A DNA stretch of 64,000 nucleotides from NCBI GenBank assembly GCA_002470465.1, contig DKMD01000040.1:1-64000 (forward strand). Direction: 5' to 3'. The position numbers and the translations under genes are program-made. This DNA is from Pluralibacter sp. UBA7423 (GTDB lineage Bacteria > Pseudomonadota > Gammaproteobacteria > Enterobacterales > Enterobacteriaceae). The notes under the pieces were generated by a model. It was not told the origin of the DNA. It ran no database searches and saw only the letters and a program-made list of their open reading frames with translations. This document shows, piece by piece, positions 1-7,809 of this stretch (positions within the stretch are counted from its first letter, which is position 1; every line of letters begins with the position of its first letter).

Positions 1-11
1 CTCAGAGCCAT
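1..11 (-). CDS. Start of a probable tyrosine integrase (runs off left edge)
   Basis: Only the first codons are inside the window: ATG-GCT-CTG, then an incomplete codon (Met-Ala-Leu and Ser or Arg), preceded on the same strand by a good AAAGGA ribosome binding site. It lies about 200 bases beyond the 3' end of leuX and reads in the same direction as the tRNA. That is the arrangement of leuX and intB in E. coli and of P4-type integrases at tRNA genes, many of which begin Met-Ala-Leu. The identity is an inference from position, ribosome binding site and three residues; the coding sequence itself is not visible. Confidence 0.45.
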
Positions 12-172
12 GATGAGTATCCTTTCAAGGGTTCTGTGTGGGTACAAACATTATCGAACCGGGATATACCCGCAGTTGTACCCGCATCAGTGTGTTGATG
101 TAGATTGAATCAGGTTGACTTAGGTTGAGTGAAAAAGCGAGGGAAGCCTTGCGGATACTGGATTTCAGGCAC

Positions 173-196
173 AAAAAAAGACGTCCATTGACGTCT
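173..196 (-). terminator. Intrinsic terminator of leuX
   Basis: Read on the minus strand, a six-pair stem AGACGT/ACGTCT with a six-base loop is followed at once by a run of seven T. It begins about 14 bases after the CCA end of leuX. Confidence 0.75.
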
Positions 197-209
197 ATTG
201 ATGTTCCGA

Positions 210-294
210 TGGTGCCGAAGGCCGGACTCGAACCGGCACGTATTTCTACGGTTGATTTTGAATCAACTGCGTCTACCGATTTCGCCACTCCGGC
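210..294 (-). tRNA. leuX: tRNA-Leu (CAA)
   Basis: The minus strand gives an 85-base class II tRNA with an encoded CCA end. The acceptor stem begins GCCGGAG and closes with TTCGGCACCA. The T arm carries GGTTCGAGTCC, the anticodon loop TTCAAAA gives anticodon CAA (decodes UUG), and there is the long variable arm expected for tRNA-Leu. The sequence is nearly identical to E. coli leuX as I remember it. It is divergent from ahr, as in E. coli. Its 3' end is a classic integration site for P4-like islands, which fits the apparent integrase start at the window edge. Confidence 0.97.
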
Positions 295-322
295 ACAGAA
301 GGGTGATGCGGAAACGTGTTGG

Positions 323-350
323 ATTATACCTGTCATACGGTGGCTTGCAA
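323..350 (-). promoter_or_regulatory. leuX promoter
   Basis: On the minus strand there is a -35 element TTGCAA (345-350), a 16-base spacer and a perfect -10 element TATAAT (323-328), about 30 bases upstream of the mature tRNA 5' end. Confidence 0.7.
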
Positions 351-582
351 GCTGCATCTCAGACGGCATCTGTCAAGTGTTGAAAATTTCGGCAATGATG
401 ATTTGTGAGTGATTTCAGGCGAATCAAAGATTAGCTCCCCCCCTCACCCCATAGGTGCGAGGGAGAAAAGCACTGCATCACATTTGCCCCTGTGCCCAAT
501 CCCTTTCCCGCCCCGTTCTGCCAAGCGCCGCCCGGTGGCATGCTCTACACTTCCTGTTCAACACCATAGTGAGGGAAGTGCG

Positions 583-1602
583 ATGTCCATTATAAAAAGT
601 TACGCCGCGAAACAGGCGGGGGCAGACCTGGAAGTGTGGGAATACGATGCGGGCGAACTGCTGCCGGAAGACGTTGAAGTTCAGGTGGATTACTGCGGGA
701 TTTGCCATTCTGATCTGTCGATGATCGACAACGAATGGGGCATGTCGAGCTATCCGCTGGTTGCGGGGCACGAGATTATTGGTCGCGTGGCGGCGCTGGG
801 CTCTGCGGCGCAAAGCAAGGGCCTGAAAGTAGGCCAGCGCGTGGGCGTGGGCTGGACGGCGCGCAGCTGCGGGCACTGCGATGCCTGCATAAGCGGCAAT
901 CATATCAACTGTCTGGAAGGCTCGCTGCCGACCATCATGAACCGCGGCGGCTTTGCCGATAAGCTGCGCGCCGACTGGCAGTGGGTCATTCCGCTGCCGG
1001 AAAGCATCGATATCGAATCCGCAGGCCCGCTGCTGTGCGGCGGCATTACGGTATTCAAGCCGCTGCTGATTAACAACGTCACCGCCACCAGCCGCGTCGG
1101 CGTGATCGGCATCGGCGGGCTGGGGCATATTGCCATCAAGCTGCTGCGTGCAATGGGTGCGGAAGTCACAGCATTCAGCTCAAATCCGGCGAAAGAGAAA
1201 GAAGTGCTGGCGATGGGTGCAGACCGCGTGGTTAACAGCCGCGATCCGGAAGCGCTGAAGGCGCTGGCCGGGCAGTTCGATCTCATCATCAACACCGTGG
1301 CGGTTGACCTTGACTGGCAGCCGTACTTCGAAGCGCTGGCCTACGGCGGCAACTTCCACACCGTCGGCGCGGTGATGAAGCCATTACAGGTGCCTGCGTT
1401 TACGCTTATCGGCGGCGACCGCAGCATCTCCGGTTCGGCAACGGGTAACCCGGCTGAGCTGCGCAAGCTGATGAAGTTTGCCGGGCGCGCGAAAGTGGCC
1501 CCAACAACGGAGCTGTTTCCGATGTCGAAAATCAACGATGCGCTGAAGCATGTGCGCGAAGGCAAGGCGCGCTATCGCGTCGTGCTGAAGGCGGATTTTT
1601 GA
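583..1602 (+). CDS. ahr: NADPH-dependent aldehyde reductase Ahr
   Basis: This is a zinc-dependent medium-chain alcohol dehydrogenase that reduces a broad range of aldehydes using NADPH in the cytoplasm (known for E. coli Ahr/YjgB). The 339-residue length equals the E. coli protein. Visible catalytic zinc ligands are Cys38 and His63-Glu64; the structural zinc cysteines are 96, 99, 102 and 110. A Rossmann motif GIGGLGH lies near residue 178. An upstream in-frame extension to 409 is possible, but homology and the GAGGGAAG ribosome binding site support the ATG at 583. It stands divergent from leuX, the E. coli context, but is followed here by tabA and pyrL rather than being preceded by the idn genes. 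Confidence 0.96.
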   Translation: MSIIKSYAAKQAGADLEVWEYDAGELLPEDVEVQVDYCGICHSDLSMIDNEWGMSSYPLVAGHEIIGRVAALGSAAQSKGLKVGQRVGVGWTARSCGHCDACISGNHINCLEGSLPTIMNRGGFADKLRADWQWVIPLPESIDIESAGPLLCGGITVFKPLLINNVTATSRVGVIGIGGLGHIAIKLLRAMGAEVTAFSSNPAKEKEVLAMGADRVVNSRDPEALKALAGQFDLIINTVAVDLDWQPYFEALAYGGNFHTVGAVMKPLQVPAFTLIGGDRSISGSATGNPAELRKLMKFAGRAKVAPTTELFPMSKINDALKHVREGKARYRVVLKADF

Positions 1603-1605
1603 TGT

Positions 1606-1638
1606 AAAAAAGGGCATCGTCTGATGCCCTCTTACTTT
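1606..1638. terminator. Shared terminator between ahr and tabA
   Basis: A stem AGGGCATC/GATGCCCT with a four-base loop has a T run on the minus side and a weaker T-rich flank on the plus side. It can serve both convergent genes. Confidence 0.7.
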
Positions 1639-1667
1639 GCCTCCCAGCAAAGAAAGTAAGTACACAC

Positions 1668-2129
<462 letters not shown>

Positions 2130-2261
2130 TCAATATAAAACAACGTTTCATTTTTTTGTTTTATACGCCCAAACCCGCTGCCATACCATCGCTTTTTTGT
2201 GGATATTTGCCCTGACGCACCTTTCCGCAGGCAAACGATTTCCTTTCTGTGCATGAACCCC

Positions 2262-2289
2262 TTGATCCCCGCAGCCAACTGCGTATAAT
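2262..2289 (+). promoter_or_regulatory. pyrLBI promoter
   Basis: A -35 element TTGATC (2262-2267), a 16-base spacer and a perfect -10 TATAAT (2284-2289) lie 25 bases upstream of the pyrL start codon. Confidence 0.75.
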
Positions 2290-2314
2290 GCCAGCCGTTT
2301 TGCCGGGAGGAAGC

Positions 2315-2419
2315 ATGGTCAACTGCGTACGACATTCTGTCTTACCGCGTCTGAAAACAGGCGCTGGTCTGCCGTTTTTCTTCCGTTGCATTCCCGAATT
2401 CAAGAAGCCCCTTTTTTAA
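2315..2419 (+). CDS. pyrL: pyrBI leader peptide PyrL
   Basis: A 34-codon leader starting MVNCVRHSVLPRLK, clearly related to E. coli PyrL (44 residues, MVQCVRHFVLPRLK). In E. coli low UTP stalls RNA polymerase at pyrimidine-rich leader sites, letting the translating ribosome follow closely and block the terminator. The same parts are visible here: a pyrimidine-rich stretch around the Pro-Phe-Phe-Phe codons, and a stop codon inside the attenuator hairpin. The peptide is ten residues shorter than in E. coli because it stops within the hairpin. The ribosome binding site is GGGAGGAA. Confidence 0.9.
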   Translation: MVNCVRHSVLPRLKTGAGLPFFFRCIPEFKKPLF

Positions 2420-2433
2420 GGGGCTTTTTTTTT
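2404..2433 (+). terminator. pyrBI attenuator
   Basis: A stem AGCCCC/GGGGCT with a T-rich loop is followed by nine T. It overlaps the end of pyrL and ends 22 bases before the pyrB start, the geometry of UTP-sensitive attenuation. Confidence 0.92.
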
Positions 2434-2455
2434 GCCCAGGCGTCAGGAGATAAAC

Positions 2456-3391
2456 ATGGCTAACCCGCTATATCAAAAACATATCATTTCCATAAACGAT
2501 CTCAGCCGCGAAGACCTTGAACTGGTGCTGGCGACTGCCGCCAAACTGAAGGCGCATCCGCAGCCGGAGCTGCTGAAGCATAAGGTGATCGCCAGCTGCT
2601 TCTTTGAAGCCTCCACCCGCACCCGTCTGTCGTTTGAAACCTCGATGCACCGCCTGGGCGCAAGCGTCGTCGGCTTCTCCGACAGCGCCAATACGTCGCT
2701 GGGCAAAAAAGGGGAAACCCTGGCGGATACCATCTCCGTTATCAGCACCTACGTCGACGCCATCGTGATGCGCCACCCGCAGGAAGGCGCGGCGCGTCTG
2801 GCCACGGAGTTTTCCGGCGGCATTCCGGTACTCAACGCGGGCGATGGCGCGAACCAGCATCCGACCCAGACGCTGCTGGATCTGTTCACCATCCAGGAAA
2901 CCCAGGGTCGCCTGGAAAACCTCAGCATCGCGATGGTCGGCGACCTGAAATATGGCCGCACCGTCCATTCGCTGACCCAGGCGCTGGCGAAATTTAACGG
3001 CAACCGCTTTTACTTTATCGCCCCGGACGCGCTGGCCATGCCGCAGTACATCCTGGATATGCTGGACGAAAAAGGCATTGCCTGGAGCCTACACGGCACC
3101 ATCGAAGAGGTGATGGCAGAGGTGGACATTCTGTATATGACCCGCGTGCAGAAAGAGCGTCTGGATCCGTCCGAATACGCCAACGTGAAGGCGCAGTTTG
3201 TCCTGCGCGCTGCGGATCTGGAAGGCGCGCGCAGCAATATGAAGGTCCTGCATCCGCTGCCGCGCATTGATGAAATCACCACCGACGTCGATAAAACGCC
3301 GCATGCCTGGTATTTCCAGCAGGCGGGCAACGGCATCTTCGCGCGCCAGGCTCTGCTGGCGCTGGTTCTGAACAGCGACCTGGCACTGTAA
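2456..3391 (+). CDS. pyrB: Aspartate carbamoyltransferase catalytic subunit
   Basis: PyrB condenses carbamoyl phosphate with L-aspartate to form N-carbamoyl-aspartate, the first committed step of pyrimidine synthesis. The 311 residues match E. coli. The carbamoyl-phosphate loop [10 protein letters not shown] lies near residues 52-61, HPTQ near 135 and HPLPR near 267; the 80s loop with Ser and Lys (SLGKKGE) is present. The start at 2456 has an AGGAG site seven bases upstream. It forms an operon with pyrI, eleven bases downstream, giving the c6r6 holoenzyme with CTP/ATP allostery, and is controlled by the pyrL attenuator. Confidence 0.98.
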   Translation: MANPLYQKHIISINDLSREDLELVLATAAKLKAHPQPELLKHKVIASCFFEASTRTRLSFETSMHRLGASVVGFSDSANTSLGKKGETLADTISVISTYVDAIVMRHPQEGAARLATEFSGGIPVLNAGDGANQHPTQTLLDLFTIQETQGRLENLSIAMVGDLKYGRTVHSLTQALAKFNGNRFYFIAPDALAMPQYILDMLDEKGIAWSLHGTIEEVMAEVDILYMTRVQKERLDPSEYANVKAQFVLRAADLEGARSNMKVLHPLPRIDEITTDVDKTPHAWYFQQAGNGIFARQALLALVLNSDLAL

Positions 3392-3402
3392 GGGGAAAAA
3401 CG

Positions 3403-3864
3403 ATGACACACGATAACAAACTTCAGGTTGAAGCCATCAAGCGCGGCACGGTGATTGACCATATTCCGGCGCAGGTCGGCTTTAAGCTCCTCACCCTGTT
3501 CAAACTGACCGAAACCGATCAACGCATCACCATCGGCCTGAACCTGCCGTCGGGCGAAATGGGTCGTAAGGACCTGATTAAAATCGAAAATACCTTCCTG
3601 ACCGACGAACAGGTTAACCAGCTTTCGCTGTATGCCCCGCACGCAACGGTAAACCGCATCGACGAGTATGAAGTGGTGGGTAAATCACGCCCGAGCCTGC
3701 CGGAGCGCATCGATGGCGTGCTGGTCTGCCCGAACAGCAACTGCATCAGTCATGCTGAGCCGGTTTACTCCAGTTTTGCAGTGAAAAAACGCGCTGATGA
3801 CATCGCACTCAAATGCAAATACTGCGAAAAAGAGTTTTCTCATTATGTGGTGCTGGCCAACTAA
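3403..3864 (+). CDS. pyrI: Aspartate carbamoyltransferase regulatory subunit
   Basis: PyrI binds CTP and ATP and tunes the PyrB catalytic trimers. The 153 residues equal the E. coli protein. The N-terminal allosteric domain (about 1-100) is followed by a zinc domain with four cysteines in CPNSNC and CKYC, which ties the regulatory to the catalytic chains. The ribosome binding site AAGGGGAA sits just after the pyrB stop codon. The gene is second in the pyrLBI operon; after it comes a hairpin, then the mini-ERIC and ridA. Confidence 0.98.
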   Translation: MTHDNKLQVEAIKRGTVIDHIPAQVGFKLLTLFKLTETDQRITIGLNLPSGEMGRKDLIKIENTFLTDEQVNQLSLYAPHATVNRIDEYEVVGKSRPSLPERIDGVLVCPNSNCISHAEPVYSSFAVKKRADDIALKCKYCEKEFSHYVVLAN

Positions 3865-3882
3865 TTGAGGTTGGTAATGGAT

Positions 3883-3907
3883 CCCGGCCTCCCTATAATG
3901 GCCGGGT
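3883..3907 (+). terminator. Hairpin after pyrI
   Basis: An inverted repeat CCCGGCC/GGCCGGG with an eleven-base loop lies about 20 bases after the pyrI stop codon. There is no clear T run, so it may only weaken transcription or protect the 3' end. Confidence 0.45.
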
Positions 3908-3928
3908 CCCTATAAAACCCATTACTTT

Positions 3929-4001
3929 TATACTCTAAATAATTCGGGTTGTAGGACGGCGGCAAAGCCACTCACCTACAGCCCGAAGTATGACGAGTAT
4001 A
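3929..4001 (+). repeat. Shortened ERIC (IRU) element
   Basis: The 73-base element has ERIC ends: TATACTCTAAATAATTC at the left and AAGTATGACGAGTATA at the right. Internal arms TTCGGGTTGTAGG and CCTACAGCCCGAA pair into a hairpin. The usual central part of the roughly 126-base ERIC (the region matched by the common ERIC primers) is missing. It ends 13 bases before the ridA start codon, just ahead of its ribosome binding site, so it probably lies in the ridA leader. Confidence 0.85.
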
Positions 4002-4014
4002 TTCAGGAGATAAC

Positions 4015-4401
4015 ATGTCTAAAGTACTCGCGACGGAAAATGCACCAGCCGCTATTGGCCCTTATGTTCAGGGCGTCGATCTGGGCAGTATGATCATCAC
4101 TTCCGGTCAGATCCCGGTTAACCCAAAAACCGGCGAAGTACCGGCCGACGTTGCCGCGCAGGCGCGTCAGTCGCTGGAAAACGTGCAGGCGATCGTTGAA
4201 TCCGCTGGCCTGAAAGTAGGCGATATCGTGAAGACTACCGTGTTCGTGAAAGATCTGAACGATTTCGCAACCGTTAACGCCACTTATGAAGCGTTCTTCA
4301 CCGAGCACAAAGCGACCTTCCCGGCGCGCTCCTGCGTGGAAGTGGCTCGCCTGCCGAAAGATGTGAAGATTGAAATCGAAGCGATCGCTGTTCGTCGCTG
4401 A
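4015..4401 (+). CDS. ridA: 2-iminobutanoate/2-iminopropanoate deaminase RidA
   Basis: RidA hydrolyses reactive enamine/imine intermediates such as 2-aminoacrylate, released by PLP enzymes, to ketoacids, protecting other PLP enzymes. The 128 residues match E. coli RidA, with the conserved C-terminal signature PARSCVEVARLPKDVKIEIE containing the substrate-binding arginine near 105. It works as a cytoplasmic trimer. The start follows AGGAGAT. It lies downstream of pyrBI as in E. coli, but here is followed by a convergent dihydroxyacetone kinase rather than mgtA. Confidence 0.97.
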   Translation: MSKVLATENAPAAIGPYVQGVDLGSMIITSGQIPVNPKTGEVPADVAAQARQSLENVQAIVESAGLKVGDIVKTTVFVKDLNDFATVNATYEAFFTEHKATFPARSCVEVARLPKDVKIEIEAIAVRR

Positions 4402-4416
4402 TTTCCTCTTTATTCA

Positions 4417-4445
4417 GCCCTCTTCGCCTGACGGCGACAGAGGGC
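4417..4445. terminator. Hairpin between ridA and dhaK
   Basis: An interrupted stem GCCCTCT-CGCC/GGCG-AGAGGGC lies between the two convergent genes. No T run follows on either strand, so strength as a terminator is uncertain. Confidence 0.45.
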
Positions 4446-4453
4446 ATCCTCCT

Positions 4454-6094
4454 TCAGACCTTTTTCAGCGCCGCAAACACCTCTGCCACCGCAACCGCCC
4501 CAGGATCGGTCACGCCGTCCAGGTTCTCCTTACTCACATACGAAGAACGCCCTGCTCCCGCTTTTTGCATTCTCGCCGTACTCTCGGCCCCCGTTTTCGC
4601 CGCTTCGATTGCCGCATTCAGGTTCTGATCCCGTAGCGCTTCCAGCGCCGGTTGCAGCGCATCGATAAGGGTTCGGTCGCCGAGACCCGCCCCGCCGTAG
4701 TGCTTCATCTGTTGCAGACCTTTCAGCAGCGCATCGGGCAGCGTTTTACCTTCGTGCACGGCCTGGCCCGCAGCGGTGAAGAAAATCGACATGAGAACGC
4801 CGCTCGACCCGCCCATGACCGTTGCCAGCCGCTCGCCAACAAGCTGCATGAGCTGCGCGCTGTCGTTAAGCGGGAGTTTGCCCGCGTTCAGGAGCTGCAC
4901 AATATCCCGCGCGCCTTCCGCAAAGGTCGAGCCGGTATCGCCGTCGCCTACTTTCGCATCCAGCGCGTTGAGGCGGTTTTCGAGGTCGATTAACGTCTGC
5001 GTCGTGCTCAATACCAGCGCTTTCACCTGTGCATTGTCAGACGGCGTGGTGTCGACGCTGTCGTGAATTTTGCCGTGCTTCAGTGTTTTCAACGGTGCGA
5101 ACGCCACGGGTTTTTGCCAGCCGATGGTTTCAACTTCGGCCTGCAACGCCTGCTCAAATGCGGGCGTGAGCTTCAGAACCGAAAGCGAGAAGCCTTTCAT
5201 ATCCAGTGAGCTGACCAGCGCGGCGGGGCCAATCAGCCAGCCAATCTGCTCCTTCAGCGCCGAATGCGCCAGCTCTTTGGTCAGCAGCGCCATCTCCAGC
5301 GCCGATACGCCGCCAAGGTTGTTGATGAGCACCGCCACTTTTGCGTCGCCCACTTTGGCTTTCAGCGCCGCCACCAGCTTGTCGATAATAGCTTTACTGT
5401 TATGGCTTTCGACCACCGACGCGCCCGGCTCGCCGTGAATGCCGAGCCCAAGCTCAATGTGCCCCGGCTTGATGCGTCCGGCTTCGTCATCGCTGCCCGG
5501 GAGATTACAGCTCTCCATCGCCACGCCGAGGCTGTAGACGCTGTCGCATGCCTGCTGCGCAATATGGCGCACCTCGTTAAGCGTTTTTCCCTGTTCGGCG
5601 GCGTAGCCCGCAATTTTATGCACCAGCGCGGTGCCCGCAATGCCGCGCGGCTGCTTGTTGTCCGGCAATGCGATGTCGTCGGCGACGATCACCATCTCTA
5701 CCTTCAGGCCATAGCGTTTGGCTTTTTCTGCCGCCAGGCCGAAGTTCAGCCGATCGCCGGTGTAGTTTTTGACGATCAACAGGCAGCCGCGATCGCCCGT
5801 TACCGCCACAATGGCGTTCAGAACCGCATCGACGCTCGGCGAGGCAAACAGGTCGCCGCACACCGCCGCCGTGAGCATCCCTTTGCCGACAAACCCGGCG
5901 TGTGCAGGTTCATGACCGGAGCCGCCGCCGGAAATCACCGCTACCCGGCTTTTATCCCAGTCACCGCGAGCGATGACGCGAATGGCCGGGTCGATATCCA
6001 GGCGCACCAGGTTGCCGTGCGGCGCGGATAACACTATGCCTTCTACGGCATCGTTGACCAGCTGTTTGCGGTCATTAAAGAAGAATCTGGACAT
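4454..6094 (-). CDS. dhaK: ATP-dependent dihydroxyacetone kinase
   Basis: A single-chain, ATP-using dihydroxyacetone kinase that phosphorylates dihydroxyacetone to DHAP; related enzymes also act on glyceraldehyde. The 546 residues compare with about 552 for the Citrobacter freundii enzyme, which it resembles along its whole length. The DhaK-type domain (about 1-330) has the [10 protein letters not shown] loop near 54 and the GIHGEPGA segment with the histidine that binds substrate covalently. The DhaL-type ATP domain (about 350-546) has [12 protein letters not shown] and [17 protein letters not shown]. The start MSRFFF at 6094 follows GGAAGG; longer starts are not supported by homology. No glycerol dehydrogenase or dha regulator is adjacent. 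Confidence 0.93.
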   Translation of the reverse strand: MSRFFFNDRKQLVNDAVEGIVLSAPHGNLVRLDIDPAIRVIARGDWDKSRVAVISGGGSGHEPAHAGFVGKGMLTAAVCGDLFASPSVDAVLNAIVAVTGDRGCLLIVKNYTGDRLNFGLAAEKAKRYGLKVEMVIVADDIALPDNKQPRGIAGTALVHKIAGYAAEQGKTLNEVRHIAQQACDSVYSLGVAMESCNLPGSDDEAGRIKPGHIELGLGIHGEPGASVVESHNSKAIIDKLVAALKAKVGDAKVAVLINNLGGVSALEMALLTKELAHSALKEQIGWLIGPAALVSSLDMKGFSLSVLKLTPAFEQALQAEVETIGWQKPVAFAPLKTLKHGKIHDSVDTTPSDNAQVKALVLSTTQTLIDLENRLNALDAKVGDGDTGSTFAEGARDIVQLLNAGKLPLNDSAQLMQLVGERLATVMGGSSGVLMSIFFTAAGQAVHEGKTLPDALLKGLQQMKHYGGAGLGDRTLIDALQPALEALRDQNLNAAIEAAKTGAESTARMQKAGAGRSSYVSKENLDGVTDPGAVAVAEVFAALKKV

Positions 6095-6230
6095 TACCTT
6101 CCACCCATTTGAAATACGTATGCAAAAGCATAGGCCACCTTGCGTATTACGCCGCAAAGTCCGGAATTGCCTGAGCAAATTTTCCGTCACTTTGGCCTAT
6201 ACTCGACGCAGGATAAACGGAGGAAAACCC

Positions 6231-7733
6231 ATGAGCTCACCGCTGCTGATTGCCCGCACAAAGGATCTACAACTCAAATTACTGCCCGGTATGGCGAACC
6301 GCCACGGACTGATTACTGGCGCAACGGGGACAGGGAAAACCGTCACCCTGCAAAAGATGGCCGAATCGTTCTCAGAGATTGGCGTGCCGGTCTTTATGGC
6401 GGACGTGAAAGGCGATCTGACGGGCGTGGCAAAGGAAGGGCAAGCCTCAGAGAAGCTCATGGAGCGGCTCTGCAAAATCGGCGTCACCGACTGGCAGCCG
6501 CACGCAAACCCTGTCGTGGTGTGGGATATTTTCGGTGAGAAAGGCCATCCGGTGCGGGCCACCGTGTCTGACCTCGGCCCGCTGCTGCTCTCGCGTCTTC
6601 TCAATCTCAATGAGGTCCAGTCTGGCGTGCTGAATATTATCTTTCGCATCGCCGACGATCAGGGCCTGCTGCTGCTCGATTTTAAAGATCTGCGCGCCAT
6701 CACTCAGTACATCGGCGATAACGCCAAATCGTTCCAGAATCAGTACGGCAATATCAGCCCGGCATCGGTGGGCGCTATCCAGCGCGGCCTGCTGACGCTG
6801 GAGCAACAGGGCGCAGAGCACTTCTTCGGCGAACCGATGCTCGACATCAAAGACTGGATGAAAACCGACAGCAACGGCAAAGGCATCATCAACATTCTCA
6901 GCGCTGAAAAGCTGTATCAGATGCCAAAGCTGTATGCCGCAAGCCTGCTGTGGATGCTGTCGGAGCTGTATGAACAGTTACCGGAAGCAGGCGACCTTGA
7001 GAAGCCAAAGCTGGTGTTCTTCTTCGATGAGGCGCATCTGCTGTTCAGCGACGCGCCGCAGGTGCTGCTGGATAAAATCGAGCAGGTGATTCGCCTTATT
7101 CGCTCCAAGGCCGTCGGGGTCTATTTCGTTTCGCAAAACCCTTCTGATATTCCTGATAACGTGCTGGGCCAGCTTGGCAACCGCGTGCAGCATGCCCTGC
7201 GCGCGTTCACGCCGAAAGATCAGAAGGCGGTGAAAACTGCCGCCCAAACCATGCGCGCCAATCCGGCATTTGATACCGAAAAAGCCATTCAGGAACTCGG
7301 CACAGGCGAAGCACTGGTGTCGTTTCTTGATGAAAAAGGCAGCCCCTCCGTAGTTGAGCGGGCGATGGTGATTGCCCCGAGCTCGCGTATGGGGCCGGTC
7401 ACGGACGACGAACGCAACGGCCTTATCAATAACTCCCCGCTGTATGGCAAGTATGAAGATGCTGTCGACAGAGAGTCGGCGTATGAGAAATTACAGAAAG
7501 GCGTTCAGCAGACCACCGAGGCACAGAACGCACCACCGACCAAAGGCGAAACGGCAGAAGTGGACGGCGGCGTACTCGGCGGCCTGAAGGACATTTTGTT
7601 CGGCACTACCGGTCCGCGCGGCGGTAAGCGCGACGGCGTCGTGCAAACCATGGCGAAAAGCGCCACGCGACAGATAACCAATCAGATTATTCGCGGCGTA
7701 CTCGGCAGCCTGATGGGCGGCCGCAGACGCTGA
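6231..7733 (+). CDS. yjgR: HerA-like ATPase YjgR (DUF853)
   Basis: A 500-residue P-loop NTPase of the YjgR/DUF853 family, related to the HerA-FtsK group, equal in length to E. coli YjgR. The Walker A motif GATGTGKT lies near residue 29 and the Walker B motif [12 protein letters not shown] near 263. A low-complexity linker (about 425-455) and a short, arginine-rich tail GSLMGGRRR close the protein. The substrate is unknown. The ATG at 6231 follows GGAGGAAAA. It is divergent from dhaK; in E. coli it is the neighbour of lptG, from which it is separated here by 7 kb of accessory genes. Confidence 0.93.
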   Translation: MSSPLLIARTKDLQLKLLPGMANRHGLITGATGTGKTVTLQKMAESFSEIGVPVFMADVKGDLTGVAKEGQASEKLMERLCKIGVTDWQPHANPVVVWDIFGEKGHPVRATVSDLGPLLLSRLLNLNEVQSGVLNIIFRIADDQGLLLLDFKDLRAITQYIGDNAKSFQNQYGNISPASVGAIQRGLLTLEQQGAEHFFGEPMLDIKDWMKTDSNGKGIINILSAEKLYQMPKLYAASLLWMLSELYEQLPEAGDLEKPKLVFFFDEAHLLFSDAPQVLLDKIEQVIRLIRSKAVGVYFVSQNPSDIPDNVLGQLGNRVQHALRAFTPKDQKAVKTAAQTMRANPAFDTEKAIQELGTGEALVSFLDEKGSPSVVERAMVIAPSSRMGPVTDDERNGLINNSPLYGKYEDAVDRESAYEKLQKGVQQTTEAQNAPPTKGETAEVDGGVLGGLKDILFGTTGPRGGKRDGVVQTMAKSATRQITNQIIRGVLGSLMGGRRR

Positions 7734-7809
7734 TCCCCAACGCCCGGCGTTCCCATACCGTTGTACGAAAAAAGATAAAGGCGCTGTAGTACAGGCTTCA
7801 CGCTATTCG

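Noticed and set aside
25..412. Open frames running through leuX on both strands
   Set aside because: They cross the tRNA gene, its terminator and its promoter; the tRNA is certain and no protein similarity is seen.
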